From: Algibacter amylolyticus | GTDB lineage: Bacteria > Bacteroidota > Bacteroidia > Flavobacteriales > Flavobacteriaceae | Reading direction: 5' to 3' | Length of the DNA stretch: 64,000 bases | Assembly (NCBI RefSeq): GCF_014202225.1 | Contig: NZ_JACHGE010000001.1 | Location: forward strand, 353,320-417,319 | Position numbers and translations under genes: made by a program | In this document: positions 7,735-17,392 of the stretch, piece by piece | Layout of the letters: the number at the start of each line of letters is the position of its first letter | How positions within the stretch are numbered: the stretch's first letter is position 1 | The notes under the pieces: model-generated | What the model saw: only the letters and a program-made list of their open reading frames with translations | What the model was told of the DNA's origin: nothing | Database searches by the model: none

Positions 7735-10700
7735 TTACTTCTCTACCGTAACCCATTCTCCTTTCGTTCTAACTAAAAAGTCATTATCGTACATGGCTTC
7801 GGCTTGTACACCAGGTAAGTAATAGGTACCTAAATACGATGCATTCAACATGACGATAAACGTTTTGGTACTGTGTTTTCCTTTTTCTGGTAAATCAAAA
7901 TAGAAATTTACGCGGTCGTCTCTAATATCGGTATGTCTTGCAGCGCTTGTTACTGTACTTCCAAAGGCCGTAAAACGGGTGTTAACAATTTCCCAACCCG
8001 ACGGGAAAATTTGTATTAAAGCCACATCATTTACTGCCGTATTTTTTAAATTACTTACGCTTACAGCGGCCATAAAATCTTGACCTTGCATAAGCTTAGA
8101 TATTTCAATTGGATTGCCTTTTAAATCTTTGTACTTAACAGATACGCTTAAACCACGTTGCTCTACCAATTCTTGACCTAGCGGTAATTTTCCAGAATTT
8201 AAAACTCTAACGTAAATTACATTGCCTTTTGAATTGGTAAATGTTAAATTATTAGCGCCATCAACAACTTGTAATTCACGTTGTGCAATGGCACTTTTGG
8301 TGTCTATATTTTCAGTTTTTCCGTTTATGGTGTAATTTACGTTTAACGCTTTTCCGCCATTGGCATTAACCATTTTAGCCATAGCCAATAAACTATAAGC
8401 TGAGGTTTGTGTACTCATCCATCGATCGCTCGATAAATCTTTAGCAATAGTTTCTGCTAGTTCTCGCATTTTAGCGTTTTTGGTAAGCACCATAGTCTCT
8501 AAAGCCATAGCACGGTTTCTATCTACAGATCCATAGGTGTAATAATTATAACGCTGAGGTTTAAAATTAATATTTGCCGACTGTGAAATCTTATCGCTAG
8601 CTTCTTGCTGTCCTGCTAAAGCATAGGCTGCTGCCAATCGCCATTTAGCTTCGTTAGAAATTTCGGAGAATTCTCGAAGTCTGTTCATGCTTCCTAATTC
8701 CGGACTTCCGGCTAATGCTAATGTGTAAAGCCTGTAGGCTTGAGCTAAATCGGAATTATAGCTTCTATAACTAGGGCGCCAATTTCTAGCCGCTTGCTTT
8801 TGGTATTTTAACCAATTGCTTTTAAAGGTAAGTGGTAATACATACCCTTTCTTTTCGGCTTCAAGCATAAAATGCCCAGCGTAACTTGTTCCCCAATCAT
8901 TCGCGCTTTGTTCTCCAATCCAATAACTTAGTCCGCCATGAGCCCGTTGAAAATGCCCTAAACGCTTAATACCATTTTCCACATTGGTTTGAATTTGTTT
9001 CTTTTTTTCGTAGGTCAAATCAAAAATATCGGCTAAAAACAATTGCGGAAATACACTCGATGTGGTTTGCTCTACACAACCATGCGGATATTGAATTAAG
9101 TATTGTAACCTACGTGAAAAATCCATTGGCGGTAAGGTTGAAAACTCAATGGTTGCACCATTTGTTCCTGCTACACCAAAGGTTGTAAAATCTAAAGTTT
9201 CAGAAGCATTTGCTGCCAAAGTTTTATCTATAGCTTTGGATGTTATTGGGTTGGTGTTTAAAACATCTAACTCTACTTTGTAAGTCGATTTTTCGCCATT
9301 TCCTGTAGCAATCACTTCAACGGTATTAATGCCTTTAGCTTTACTAACATCTAATTCAAAATAAGCCATTTGTTCGTCGGGTTGGGCAAAACTCAAGGTT
9401 TTAGTGGTTTCTCCAACAATCGAAATGCCATCGCTCAGTTTTAAACTAATGTTTACATTTTTCACTTTAGGTTCCATAGCAAAAACGGTAACTGGTAACG
9501 TTACTTTTTCACCTGGGCTTAACTTCCGCGGAAGCGTTGCTAAAACCATAAGCGGTTTTTTAACTTCTACAGCTTTATCTGTGCTGCCATAAGCTTCATT
9601 GCTGTTGTTTCCTGCAACCACCATGGTGCGTACCGAACCTATGTAATTTGGTAGTTTTATTTGATGTATTTTGGTTTGTCCTGCATCCAATTTAAAAGGC
9701 CCTAAATAGGTAACCACAGGTTTAAAACGGTTTGCTTTTTTGTTTTTTCCGCCAGCAGCACTACCATCGCCACCAATAGCAAACACTTGGTCTATGCTGC
9801 CAGAATAGGCACCAATAACATCATCGAAAATATCCCAAGTTTTTACACCTAAAGCTTCGCGTTTATAAAATTCATCCCAAGCATTTGGGGTTTTAAAACG
9901 TGTTAAATCTAGTAAACCTTCTTCAACCATAGCAATGGTATAGGTCATGGCTTTTTTGTTTTTTTCAGATATTTTAACCTCAAAGGTTTGCTCTGGGCGT
10001 AATTTATCTGGCATTTGTAATTGAGGTTTCAATATAGTGTTTGGATCTTCTACCATAATTGGAATTACGCCATACAAACGAATTGGTAAATCGTTGGCCG
10101 TAATAGCATGCGGTTGTAGTAATGAAATGTTTACAAACACATTTGGTGCCATGTCTTTACTAATTGGAATATCTACAACGGTTTCTCCTTTGGTTGTTTT
10201 TACCCATTTATAATCTAAAACTTCGGTACCATTTTCTATACTTACCAAAGCACGCCCTTCGCTTCCTGATGCAAAGGTGATTTTAGCGGTTTCTCCAACA
10301 TTATAGTTTTCTTTATCTGCTGAAAAGACTAGCATTTTAGCCGCTTCTTTATCGCTAGATGGTGCTTTTTGCCACCAGTTTTTATAAAAATAGGCTGTTC
10401 GTCCTGTGGCATGACCACTTACAGGATCGGAAACTCTTATTAAATAGCGGCCTCTATCATTATCAGGAACCTTAATGTTAAAAGTGGCTTTGCCATTTGC
10501 ATCTGTATTTACTTTTGTTGTGGTGTAAGGCCTGTGGTAGTTGCTAGAAACGTAGCTAGACAAATTATCGTAAGAGGAATTCCACCACCAACGCCATTCT
10601 ACTTTATAAATTTTAACTTCTAGATTGTTTCGTTTTATAGGCTTGCCATTTTTATCGACTACAACGACATCAAACGTTTGATTTTCGTCTGTAAAAAACG

Positions 10701-13305
10701 AACCGTACGCATTGCCTTTTGGGGAACGTAATCCCACAAAAGACTGGTAAGGGGCATATTGTTTTGTAAAGGCGTCCATTGAGAAGTCGCCACCATTTTC
10801 GAAGGCACGGACTAAAAATTGAACGTTAAGCATACCAGGAGCATTTTTACCAACACTCAGGTTTTTATTTATTGTGGCTAAGCCTTCGTTGTTTACTTTG
10901 CCTTCAAAAACATTTATTTCTTCGGTTTGAAAGTTTCGTGTAGGGTCGTTAAACGTATAATCTTTATAGTTTTTAAACGCCGTATAGGCCGTACTAAATT
11001 TAGCTTTTACCTCGGCTTTTAAATTTTTTCCTGGAGCGCCATGAAGCCATTTTAAATCTAAGTGCCCTTCAAGAGGAGTTTTGCTAGAAAGTATCTCGTT
11101 TTCAAAATCGACTTTAATTTTTAAGCGATTAGGTTTTACAGTTTCAATTTTTAAAGGTTTGTAAAATGTAGCACCTCCAACAGATACTTTGGCATTGTAA
11201 TTTCCTGTTTTATCTTCGGTAGATGTTGTTACCGTGAACTTGTAAAAATTATCAATATTATTTGTAGTAACGTTTTTATGTACCAATTTGCCATTGGGGT
11301 CGGTAATTTCGAGTTTTACAGGATGGTTTTTTGGGAGCGGATTTGCTCTATCATTTAGCATAAAGGTTAAGTGCAACGTATCTCCTGGTCTCCAAACTCC
11401 GCGTTCGCCATAAATATAACCTTTAAGTCCGCGTTGTAAACGATTTCCAGACACATCGAATTTGCTTAAGGATAATGAGTTACCATCATGAAGTTTTACA
11501 TAGGTTTTGTTTTTTCCTTTTGAAACAATGGCGAATGCTGTATTTTTATCGGAATCAATTAAGGTTAAACCTTGCTCGTCGGTATTTCTACTAGCTAATT
11601 CTTGCTGCTGGAAATTATAAATAGCCACCTTAGCACCAGCTTCAGGATTGGTATTAAGTATATTAGAAACTGCAAAATAATACGAGTTGTTAGCGGCTTG
11701 TTTAGCAATAACACCCAAGTTTGAAGCCAATAAATTTTGAGACACTATTTTATTTTCGCCGTAATAGGCATCATGACAAGGGTTTTGCTCTTCGCGCCAA
11801 TTGTATGTATAGTTTTTGTAGCGGTAAGCCTTGTTGTCCCAATATGCTTCTTCGCGTAATTCTTCATCTTCACTATCTGTTTCGGTGTAATCGCCCTCGT
11901 AATAATCATCTTCATAATAATCATCGTAATCATCGCTTTCAGAATTTGAAATTCCGGCATTAGCCTCGCAATCGTATAACGAATAGCTTTTATTAAAACT
12001 TAATTCTATACGGTAAATGGCGCCAGCGTCTGCTTTAAAATATTGAGATAAATCTATACTATAGGCTTTCCATTTTCCAGAATTTTCGGCTGCGGTTTGT
12101 AGTGGTATAGTTTGTTTTGCAATACGACGACCAACCTTTTTAATATCGTAAGTGTTATTGCTGCTTAAATTATTGTCTTGCAGAAACTGAAGGATATTGT
12201 CTTCAAAAATCTTAATAACACGAACATCAACAGCACTTAAATTAACCGCCTCAAAATTGAATTTTAGTTGTTCGGAATTTGGTAAAATAGTACCATTGCT
12301 AATTAGTCGAACTTGTGGTTTTAAAGATTCGAAAGCAATGGTTTCAGAAAAAGGTTTTTTCAGCTTAAAACCATCGGTGTTTTTTATGCCTTGAAATACA
12401 TCAACTTGAATGTTGCCAACTAATTTAGTGTCTGGATATACTTTTAATACATTGCCATCCACAATGTATTTTGGGTTTTTTACCTTTTGAATAGTGACTA
12501 AACCATCAAAATTTTGTTGTTTTTTTAACGGATCTGAGAAGTTTATAGATAAATATTGTTCGGGCGATTGAATGACGTCTACGTTTACAATGCTAAAATT
12601 ATTTATACCTGGAATAGCCATGGTGTTTTCGCCCTCGTTTGATGCTTTTATGGCTTTTCCATTCCATTTAACAAGTATGTTATCGTCGTCTATTTTACGA
12701 TTAATACTATCAATTTTAAACTCGAAATACTTTGAGGATGTATTGGCTTCATTAAAAACTATGGATAGGTTTTTACCATTTTGAGTCGCTTCAACTAAGG
12801 TTTTGGCATCTTTAAGTGAAATGATATCGGCCGATTTTATTACGCCTTCCAAGTACTGCCAATTTTTACTATACGATTGTAAATGATTAGTATCTATATT
12901 AAAACTTGGTGTTATTGTTTTAAACTGAAAGGTGTAATCGCTAAAACCGTCGGGCATATTTTTATAAATGTCGCGAAGTTTAACGGTAACTGTGTATTCG
13001 GTATCTGGTTCTAGATTTTCATCGGGTGTAAAAAGGAGCGTGTGCTTATTTCCGGCTGTTAATTTGCCTTCTACATGAGGTTTAATACTTATAATGTTAT
13101 CTGTAATGTCTTGACCCATTTCCCAGCCTTCAACCTCGTTAGCTAAATTAATTTGAATAGGATTTGCTACCGATGTTATGCCAGAAGTGGTGTAGCTTAT
13201 ATAGTCTCGAAACTTAAAAAGGTTATCGGTTTCTACAACTTTCTTTTTACAAGAAACAATAATTGAAAGTATAAAAATGAACGCAAAAAGCTTTTTTAGA
13301 GACAT
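7735..13305 (-). CDS. Bacterial alpha-2-macroglobulin family lipoprotein
   Basis: The 1856-aa protein has a lipoprotein signal with SIIVSC (mature Cys about residue 19) followed by many macroglobulin-like beta domains. The conserved A2M domain with YLGPFKLDAGQTK and IGSVRTMVVA lies around residue 1200-1250. The thioester motif GCVEQT is at about residue 1408 and is followed by the helical thioester-domain toroid. Such proteins trap and covalently bind proteases and are thought to protect the periplasm or cell wall together with PBP1C. An unusual acidic and tyrosine-rich insert (runs of D, E and Y) lies at about residues 452-485. The gene is on the same strand as pbpC. A TAATTTTG box lies 22 bp upstream of the start. 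Confidence 0.95.
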   Translation of the reverse strand: MSLKKLFAFIFILSIIVSCKKKVVETDNLFKFRDYISYTTSGITSVANPIQINLANEVEGWEMGQDITDNIISIKPHVEGKLTAGNKHTLLFTPDENLEPDTEYTVTVKLRDIYKNMPDGFSDYTFQFKTITPSFNIDTNHLQSYSKNWQYLEGVIKSADIISLKDAKTLVEATQNGKNLSIVFNEANTSSKYFEFKIDSINRKIDDDNILVKWNGKAIKASNEGENTMAIPGINNFSIVNVDVIQSPEQYLSINFSDPLKKQQNFDGLVTIQKVKNPKYIVDGNVLKVYPDTKLVGNIQVDVFQGIKNTDGFKLKKPFSETIAFESLKPQVRLISNGTILPNSEQLKFNFEAVNLSAVDVRVIKIFEDNILQFLQDNNLSSNNTYDIKKVGRRIAKQTIPLQTAAENSGKWKAYSIDLSQYFKADAGAIYRIELSFNKSYSLYDCEANAGISNSESDDYDDYYEDDYYEGDYTETDSEDEELREEAYWDNKAYRYKNYTYNWREEQNPCHDAYYGENKIVSQNLLASNLGVIAKQAANNSYYFAVSNILNTNPEAGAKVAIYNFQQQELASRNTDEQGLTLIDSDKNTAFAIVSKGKNKTYVKLHDGNSLSLSKFDVSGNRLQRGLKGYIYGERGVWRPGDTLHLTFMLNDRANPLPKNHPVKLEITDPNGKLVHKNVTTNNIDNFYKFTVTTSTEDKTGNYNAKVSVGGATFYKPLKIETVKPNRLKIKVDFENEILSSKTPLEGHLDLKWLHGAPGKNLKAEVKAKFSTAYTAFKNYKDYTFNDPTRNFQTEEINVFEGKVNNEGLATINKNLSVGKNAPGMLNVQFLVRAFENGGDFSMDAFTKQYAPYQSFVGLRSPKGNAYGSFFTDENQTFDVVVVDKNGKPIKRNNLEVKIYKVEWRWWWNSSYDNLSSYVSSNYHRPYTTTKVNTDANGKATFNIKVPDNDRGRYLIRVSDPVSGHATGRTAYFYKNWWQKAPSSDKEAAKMLVFSADKENYNVGETAKITFASGSEGRALVSIENGTEVLDYKWVKTTKGETVVDIPISKDMAPNVFVNISLLQPHAITANDLPIRLYGVIPIMVEDPNTILKPQLQMPDKLRPEQTFEVKISEKNKKAMTYTIAMVEEGLLDLTRFKTPNAWDEFYKREALGVKTWDIFDDVIGAYSGSIDQVFAIGGDGSAAGGKNKKANRFKPVVTYLGPFKLDAGQTKIHQIKLPNYIGSVRTMVVAGNNSNEAYGSTDKAVEVKKPLMVLATLPRKLSPGEKVTLPVTVFAMEPKVKNVNISLKLSDGISIVGETTKTLSFAQPDEQMAYFELDVSKAKGINTVEVIATGNGEKSTYKVELDVLNTNPITSKAIDKTLAANASETLDFTTFGVAGTNGATIEFSTLPPMDFSRRLQYLIQYPHGCVEQTTSSVFPQLFLADIFDLTYEKKKQIQTNVENGIKRLGHFQRAHGGLSYWIGEQSANDWGTSYAGHFMLEAEKKGYVLPLTFKSNWLKYQKQAARNWRPSYRSYNSDLAQAYRLYTLALAGSPELGSMNRLREFSEISNEAKWRLAAAYALAGQQEASDKISQSANINFKPQRYNYYTYGSVDRNRAMALETMVLTKNAKMRELAETIAKDLSSDRWMSTQTSAYSLLAMAKMVNANGGKALNVNYTINGKTENIDTKSAIAQRELQVVDGANNLTFTNSKGNVIYVRVLNSGKLPLGQELVEQRGLSVSVKYKDLKGNPIEISKLMQGQDFMAAVSVSNLKNTAVNDVALIQIFPSGWEIVNTRFTAFGSTVTSAARHTDIRDDRVNFYFDLPEKGKHSTKTFIVMLNASYLGTYYLPGVQAEAMYDNDFLVRTKGEWVTVEK

Positions 13306-13723
13306 GGATAGACGAATTTATATGAACAAAATTAGGTAAAAAAGAAAGCGTAAGGTGTTTCTCGTTAATAAAATTACGTTCATTTTTTTAAGTTTAGACT
13401 TTTAGTTGTTGTTAAAGTACTCCCAAAAAATATAGTAATTAAGTTTGAAAATGTTCTTATAATTAACACGAGTTGTTATGAAATATTTTATTTTCAGTTG
13501 AAGATACTATTCATAGAATGGATTGGCTGTTAGATGTTTTATGACGATAACTCTGTTTTAAATTGAATATAAAAAGGCCTTATTTAGACTCTATTAACGG
13601 TAGTTTTTCTATTGTTAATTAAAACTGGAAACAATCATTATATCATTCGTAAATTTCAGTAAAAACGACTTTTAATTGGTATATTCGTAAATATATTCAG
13701 TATAACTCATAAATCAATAATTA
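13306..13723. other. AT-rich divergent intergenic region, 418 bp
   Basis: This gap separates the divergently transcribed alpha-2-macroglobulin and aldehyde dehydrogenase genes, so it should hold promoters for both. Only the minus-strand TAATTTTG box at 13327-13334 could be assigned. No coding potential, strong hairpin or dispersed repeat was recognised. Confidence 0.6.
13327..13334 (-). promoter_or_regulatory. Candidate -7 box for the alpha-2-macroglobulin gene
   Basis: The minus strand reads TAATTTTG, matching TAnnTTTG, 22 bp before the start codon. No clear TTTG element was seen at the expected upstream distance. Confidence 0.35.
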
Positions 13724-15277
13724 ATGAAGAATAAAGAAGCAGATTTTGGTATCGATAACGCACTTAAAATACTTGGAGTTACAGGTTTAAATGAAGGCTC
13801 GTCTATAGGATTAACTAACTTTTCTTCTGGTGAAATTATCGAATCTTTTTCGCCCGTTGATGGATTATTGGTGGGTAAAATAAAACAAACTACAAAGGCA
13901 GATTACGAAAAAGTTATGGAAGCTGCTACTTCGGCCTTTAAAACTTGGCGAACAATGCCTGCGCCACAAAGAGGCGAAATTGTGCGCCAATTTGGTAATA
14001 AATTACGAGAAAAAAAGGAAGCTTTAGGTAAACTAGTATCCTATGAAATGGGTAAAAGTTATCAAGAAGGTTTGGGCGAAGTTCAAGAAATGATTGATAT
14101 CTGCGATTTTGCAGTAGGATTATCGCGTCAGCTACACGGTTTAACCATGCACTCTGAGCGTCCAGGACACCGCATGTACGAGCAATACCATCCGCTAGGT
14201 GTGGTTGGTATTATTTCGGCTTTTAATTTTCCAGTAGCTGTTTGGGCGTGGAATACGGCTTTAGCTTGGGTTTGTGGCGATGTTTGTGTTTGGAAACCCT
14301 CTGAAAAAACACCTATGTGTGGTGTAGCTTGCCAAAATATTGCTGCCGAAGTTTTTGCCGAAAATAACTTGCCAGAAGGTATTTCATGTTTAATAAATGG
14401 CGATTATAAGGTTGGGGAATTTATGAGCAAGGACACGCGCATTCCATTAATATCTGCAACAGGTTCTACTAGAATGGGAAAATTGGTAGCTCAAGAAGTT
14501 GCTGGGCGTTTAGGTAAAAGTTTATTAGAGTTAGGTGGCAATAACGCTATAATTGTTACGCCAGATGCCGATATAAAAATGACGGTTATAGGTGCTGTTT
14601 TTGGTGCCGTTGGTACTGCAGGACAACGTTGTACTAGTACACGCCGATTAATAATTCACGAATCGATTTACGATAAGGTAAAAACTGCTGTTGTGGATGC
14701 GTATAAACAATTGCGCATTGGAAACCCGCTAGATGAAAACAATCATGTTGGGCCGTTAATAGATAAAGATGCTGTTAAAATGTATCAAAATGCTTTAGAG
14801 AAAGTAGTTGAAGAAGGCGGAAACCTTGTAGTTGAAGGTGGCGTGCTTTCTGGAAAAGGTTACGAAAGCGGATGCTATGTAAAGCCGGCAATTGCAGAAG
14901 CTAAACCAAATTTTATGATTGTACAACACGAAACTTTTGCTCCTGTTTTATACTTGTTAAAATATTCTGGAACGGTTGAAAATGCTATAGACATTCAAAA
15001 TGAAGTTGCGCAAGGGCTTAGTTCTGCTATTATGACGAATAATTTACGCGAGGCGGAACGTTTCTTGTCTGTTCAAGGATCAGATTGTGGCATTGCAAAT
15101 GTAAATATTGGAACTTCAGGAGCTGAAATTGGAGGTGCTTTTGGAGGTGAGAAAGATACAGGTGGCGGACGCGAATCGGGTTCAGATGCTTGGAAAGTTT
15201 ACATGCGTCGTCAAACCAATACCATTAATTATACTACAGAATTGCCACTGGCTCAGGGTATTAAATTCGATTTATAA
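13724..15277 (+). CDS. ALDH7-type aldehyde dehydrogenase (aminoadipate-semialdehyde dehydrogenase-like)
   Basis: The 517-aa protein is a full-length NAD(P)-dependent aldehyde dehydrogenase. Visible motifs are FNFPVAVWAWNTALA and WKPSEKTPM (cofactor binding), LLELGGNNAIIV (general-base Glu about residue 268) and GTAGQRCTSTRRL (catalytic Cys about residue 301), plus GAFGGEKDTGGGRESGSD near the end. The wording of these motifs, notably ELGGNNA and GQRCTSTRR, is that of the ALDH7/antiquitin group, which oxidises aminoadipate semialdehyde (piperideine-6-carboxylate) in lysine breakdown. Substrate assignment is by family resemblance only. It stands alone with its own terminator hairpin at 15299-15332. 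Confidence 0.87.
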   Translation: MKNKEADFGIDNALKILGVTGLNEGSSIGLTNFSSGEIIESFSPVDGLLVGKIKQTTKADYEKVMEAATSAFKTWRTMPAPQRGEIVRQFGNKLREKKEALGKLVSYEMGKSYQEGLGEVQEMIDICDFAVGLSRQLHGLTMHSERPGHRMYEQYHPLGVVGIISAFNFPVAVWAWNTALAWVCGDVCVWKPSEKTPMCGVACQNIAAEVFAENNLPEGISCLINGDYKVGEFMSKDTRIPLISATGSTRMGKLVAQEVAGRLGKSLLELGGNNAIIVTPDADIKMTVIGAVFGAVGTAGQRCTSTRRLIIHESIYDKVKTAVVDAYKQLRIGNPLDENNHVGPLIDKDAVKMYQNALEKVVEEGGNLVVEGGVLSGKGYESGCYVKPAIAEAKPNFMIVQHETFAPVLYLLKYSGTVENAIDIQNEVAQGLSSAIMTNNLREAERFLSVQGSDCGIANVNIGTSGAEIGGAFGGEKDTGGGRESGSDAWKVYMRRQTNTINYTTELPLAQGIKFDL

Positions 15278-15298
15278 TTTATCTTCGATTTACGCATT

Positions 15299-15332
15299 GA
15301 AAAGTCACATTTGTATTAATGTGACTTTTTTG
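15299..15332 (+). terminator. Rho-independent terminator after the ALDH gene
   Basis: AAAGTCACAT, an 8-9 nt loop and ATGTGACTTTTTT form a perfect 10-bp stem followed by a T tract, 22 bp after the ALDH stop codon. Confidence 0.85.
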
Positions 15333-15413
15333 GTTTTATTGGTTCCTATTTTACGAGCTTAAAGTGTTATCTTGTAGTCACTTATATTTTATTAACCAAA
15401 AACTAAAAATCTA

Positions 15414-16349
15414 ATGAGTAAAAAATCATCCTATCTTTTAGGAATTATACTCACTATTATTCTCGGTACTATTTTGTATTACTTTCTCTGTTGTAGCGTA
15501 TGCTGTGGCAAAGAATCTTGTAAAAATAAAGTGGACGAAACTAAAAGTGTTATAACCCCAGAAATAAAAGATGCCACTAAAAATGCATTTGTATTAAAAG
15601 ATGCTAACGGCGACTTTAATCTTAACTTAAGAGAGAATTTCAATTTTAAATCGTCTAATTTTTCAATTTTACAACCCGTTTCTACTAATATTGAAAACGG
15701 CGTGGTAATGCTTAAAGACTATCTTTTAACAAATCCTTTAAAAACGGTAGATATTACAGGTTTTTATAAAAGTGATGAAACTAATAATTCTGCCTATCCA
15801 AATCTTGGGATAGCAAGAGCAAATTCGGTTAAAAATTACTTGGTTTTACATGGCATCTCTTCTAAACAAATAGATACTTATGGCAAATTAAACGATGGTA
15901 TTAATGCAGATGAAAGTAAAACATTGTTTGGACCAGTGGAGTTTGGTGTTGCAACAGCAGATGCATCAGATACCTCGGCAATTGAAGCTTTAAAAACAGC
16001 TTGCGATGCCATTAGGGCAAACCCATTAGTGTTACATTTTAAAACAGGGCAAGCATCAATAAATTTAACTCCAGAACAACGCCAGAAAATTGCAGATATT
16101 TCTCATTGTGTAGATAAATTAGGGGTTGAAATACAGGTTGTAGGACATACCGATAATATAGGAGATGCCACAAACAATATTGTTTTAGGCCAACAGCGTG
16201 CAGATTTTGCTAAAGGTTATTTGGTGAAAAATGGAATATTGGAAGGCAATATAGAAACATCATCTAAAGGACCTAACCTGCCTATTGCAGACAATGCCAC
16301 CGAAGCAGGACGAGCAGAAAACAGAAGAACAGAAATTACAATTAACTAA
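15414..16349 (+). CDS. OmpA family protein with two OmpA-like domains
   Basis: The 311-aa protein has an N-terminal membrane segment (YLLGIILTIILGTILYYFLC) followed by cysteines, then two OmpA-like units. The first (about residues 75-165) is degenerate but keeps VDITGFYKSDE and GIARANSVKNYL. The second (about 195-311) is canonical: LHFKTGQASIN, VVGHTDNIGD, LGQQRADFAKGYL and a terminal GRAENRRTEI with the peptidoglycan-binding Asp/Arg residues. It is expected to be anchored and to bind diaminopimelate in peptidoglycan. It is 21 bp upstream of a membrane-anchored helix-hairpin-helix protein and probably cotranscribed with it. Confidence 0.87.
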   Translation: MSKKSSYLLGIILTIILGTILYYFLCCSVCCGKESCKNKVDETKSVITPEIKDATKNAFVLKDANGDFNLNLRENFNFKSSNFSILQPVSTNIENGVVMLKDYLLTNPLKTVDITGFYKSDETNNSAYPNLGIARANSVKNYLVLHGISSKQIDTYGKLNDGINADESKTLFGPVEFGVATADASDTSAIEALKTACDAIRANPLVLHFKTGQASINLTPEQRQKIADISHCVDKLGVEIQVVGHTDNIGDATNNIVLGQQRADFAKGYLVKNGILEGNIETSSKGPNLPIADNATEAGRAENRRTEITIN

Positions 16350-16370
16350 AATTAAAAAAAATATAAAATT

Positions 16371-16925
16371 ATGAATTGGTGTATATTAATTCCATTAGTA
16401 GTCGGTGCAATTTGCGCTATATTAGGTTATTTATTAGGCAGACTCATAGGTGGTGGAAACCATGATGAGTGCAACAATAAATTAGGAAGATTACAAACAC
16501 AGCTAGATGCTTGTAAATTAAGCAAGGTTTCATTAGAGGGCGATTTAAAATCAACGAAGGCTTCTTTAGCGTCATCATTAATTGCTCCTGCTGCTCCCGC
16601 GGCTTCTATGTCAAGTGCTGTTTTAATTCCGTTTGATGCAGCTGCGGCTAAAGCTGTGCTTGGAAAGAAAATAAAAGAAAACGATTTAACGGTTGTAGAG
16701 GGTATTGGACCAAAAATCCAGGAGTTATTTCATAATAACGGTGTAAAAACATGGAAAGCATTATCAGAATGTTCCATTGAAAAATGTAAAGAAGTTTTAA
16801 TTAGTGGAGGCGATAGGTTTAAAATGCACAAACCAGGTACATGGCCAAAACAAGCTAAGTTTGCCTACGAAGGTAAATGGGCCAAATTGCTTAAATGGCA
16901 AGATGAATTGGATGGCGGAAAATAA
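16371..16925 (+). CDS. Membrane-anchored helix-hairpin-helix domain protein
   Basis: The 184-aa protein begins with a membrane anchor (CILIPLVVGAICAILGYLLG) and a glycine-rich turn, then a short coiled-coil-like stretch and an Ala/Pro linker. The C-terminal 80 residues form a helix-hairpin-helix-like domain: DLTVVEGIGPKIQELFHNNG, TWKALSECSIEKCKEVL, then KMHKPGTWPKQAKFAYEGKW. This block is widely seen at the ends of OmpA-associated or ribosomal-L21-like proteins and resembles DUF4332. No function is established; nucleic-acid binding is the generic expectation for GIGPK hairpins, which is odd for a membrane-tethered protein. A strong terminator follows. Confidence 0.78.
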   Translation: MNWCILIPLVVGAICAILGYLLGRLIGGGNHDECNNKLGRLQTQLDACKLSKVSLEGDLKSTKASLASSLIAPAAPAASMSSAVLIPFDAAAAKAVLGKKIKENDLTVVEGIGPKIQELFHNNGVKTWKALSECSIEKCKEVLISGGDRFKMHKPGTWPKQAKFAYEGKWAKLLKWQDELDGGK

Positions 16926-16941
16926 GTATTACCATTACTTT

Positions 16942-16978
16942 AAAAAAATCGTTTCCTGTTAAGAAACGGTTTTTTTTG
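16942..16978 (+). terminator. Rho-independent terminator after the HHH protein gene
   Basis: AAAAAATCGTTTC, a 7-nt loop and GAAACGGTTTTTTTT form a stem with A-rich and T-rich flanks, 17 bp after the stop. The next about 35 bp resemble the sequence following the terminator at 18979-19010. Confidence 0.85.
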
Positions 16979-17392
16979 TATATTCATGTTTCATATTAAC
17001 TTATTTTAATAGATTTCAAATTAGCTATTGTAGTTAATTTAATAGTAACAAATTAACATTGATAAGAAATTTTGTAAGTTATTATTTTAGTTTTTTAGAA
17101 TAAAATGTATAAAAAACCCAAAGTTATTAATGAAACAAATCGTGATATTATTAACGAGCCTAAATATATTAATATGGTTAACTCCTTTTAAGATATATTC
17201 TATTACAGAATTACATTTGCAAAACAGTAGAGCGGTAAGTTTTTGATTTTAAGCTTTTAAAAAGTTTTCGGGAAAAATTTGGGCCAATTTTAATTAACTT
17301 AAAATGCGATTATTTTACAAATGTTAAAACTGGTGATAATTTGCAAAAAAATAATGTACTAATCTTCCAGAAGATTTAATCATGGAAAGCAT
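16979..17392. other. Long AT-rich leader region before the histidine kinase gene
   Basis: This 414-bp gap has no recognisable gene. It contains one candidate -7 box (TACATTTG, 17212-17219) that would give a leader of about 170 nt. No riboswitch or strong hairpin was recognised within the leader. Confidence 0.5.
17212..17219 (+). promoter_or_regulatory. Candidate -7 box upstream of the hybrid histidine kinase
   Basis: TACATTTG matches TAnnTTTG exactly, and a TTTA at 17187-17190 sits 21 bp upstream as a near-match to the TTTG -33 element. The start codon is about 175 bp downstream. Confidence 0.4.
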
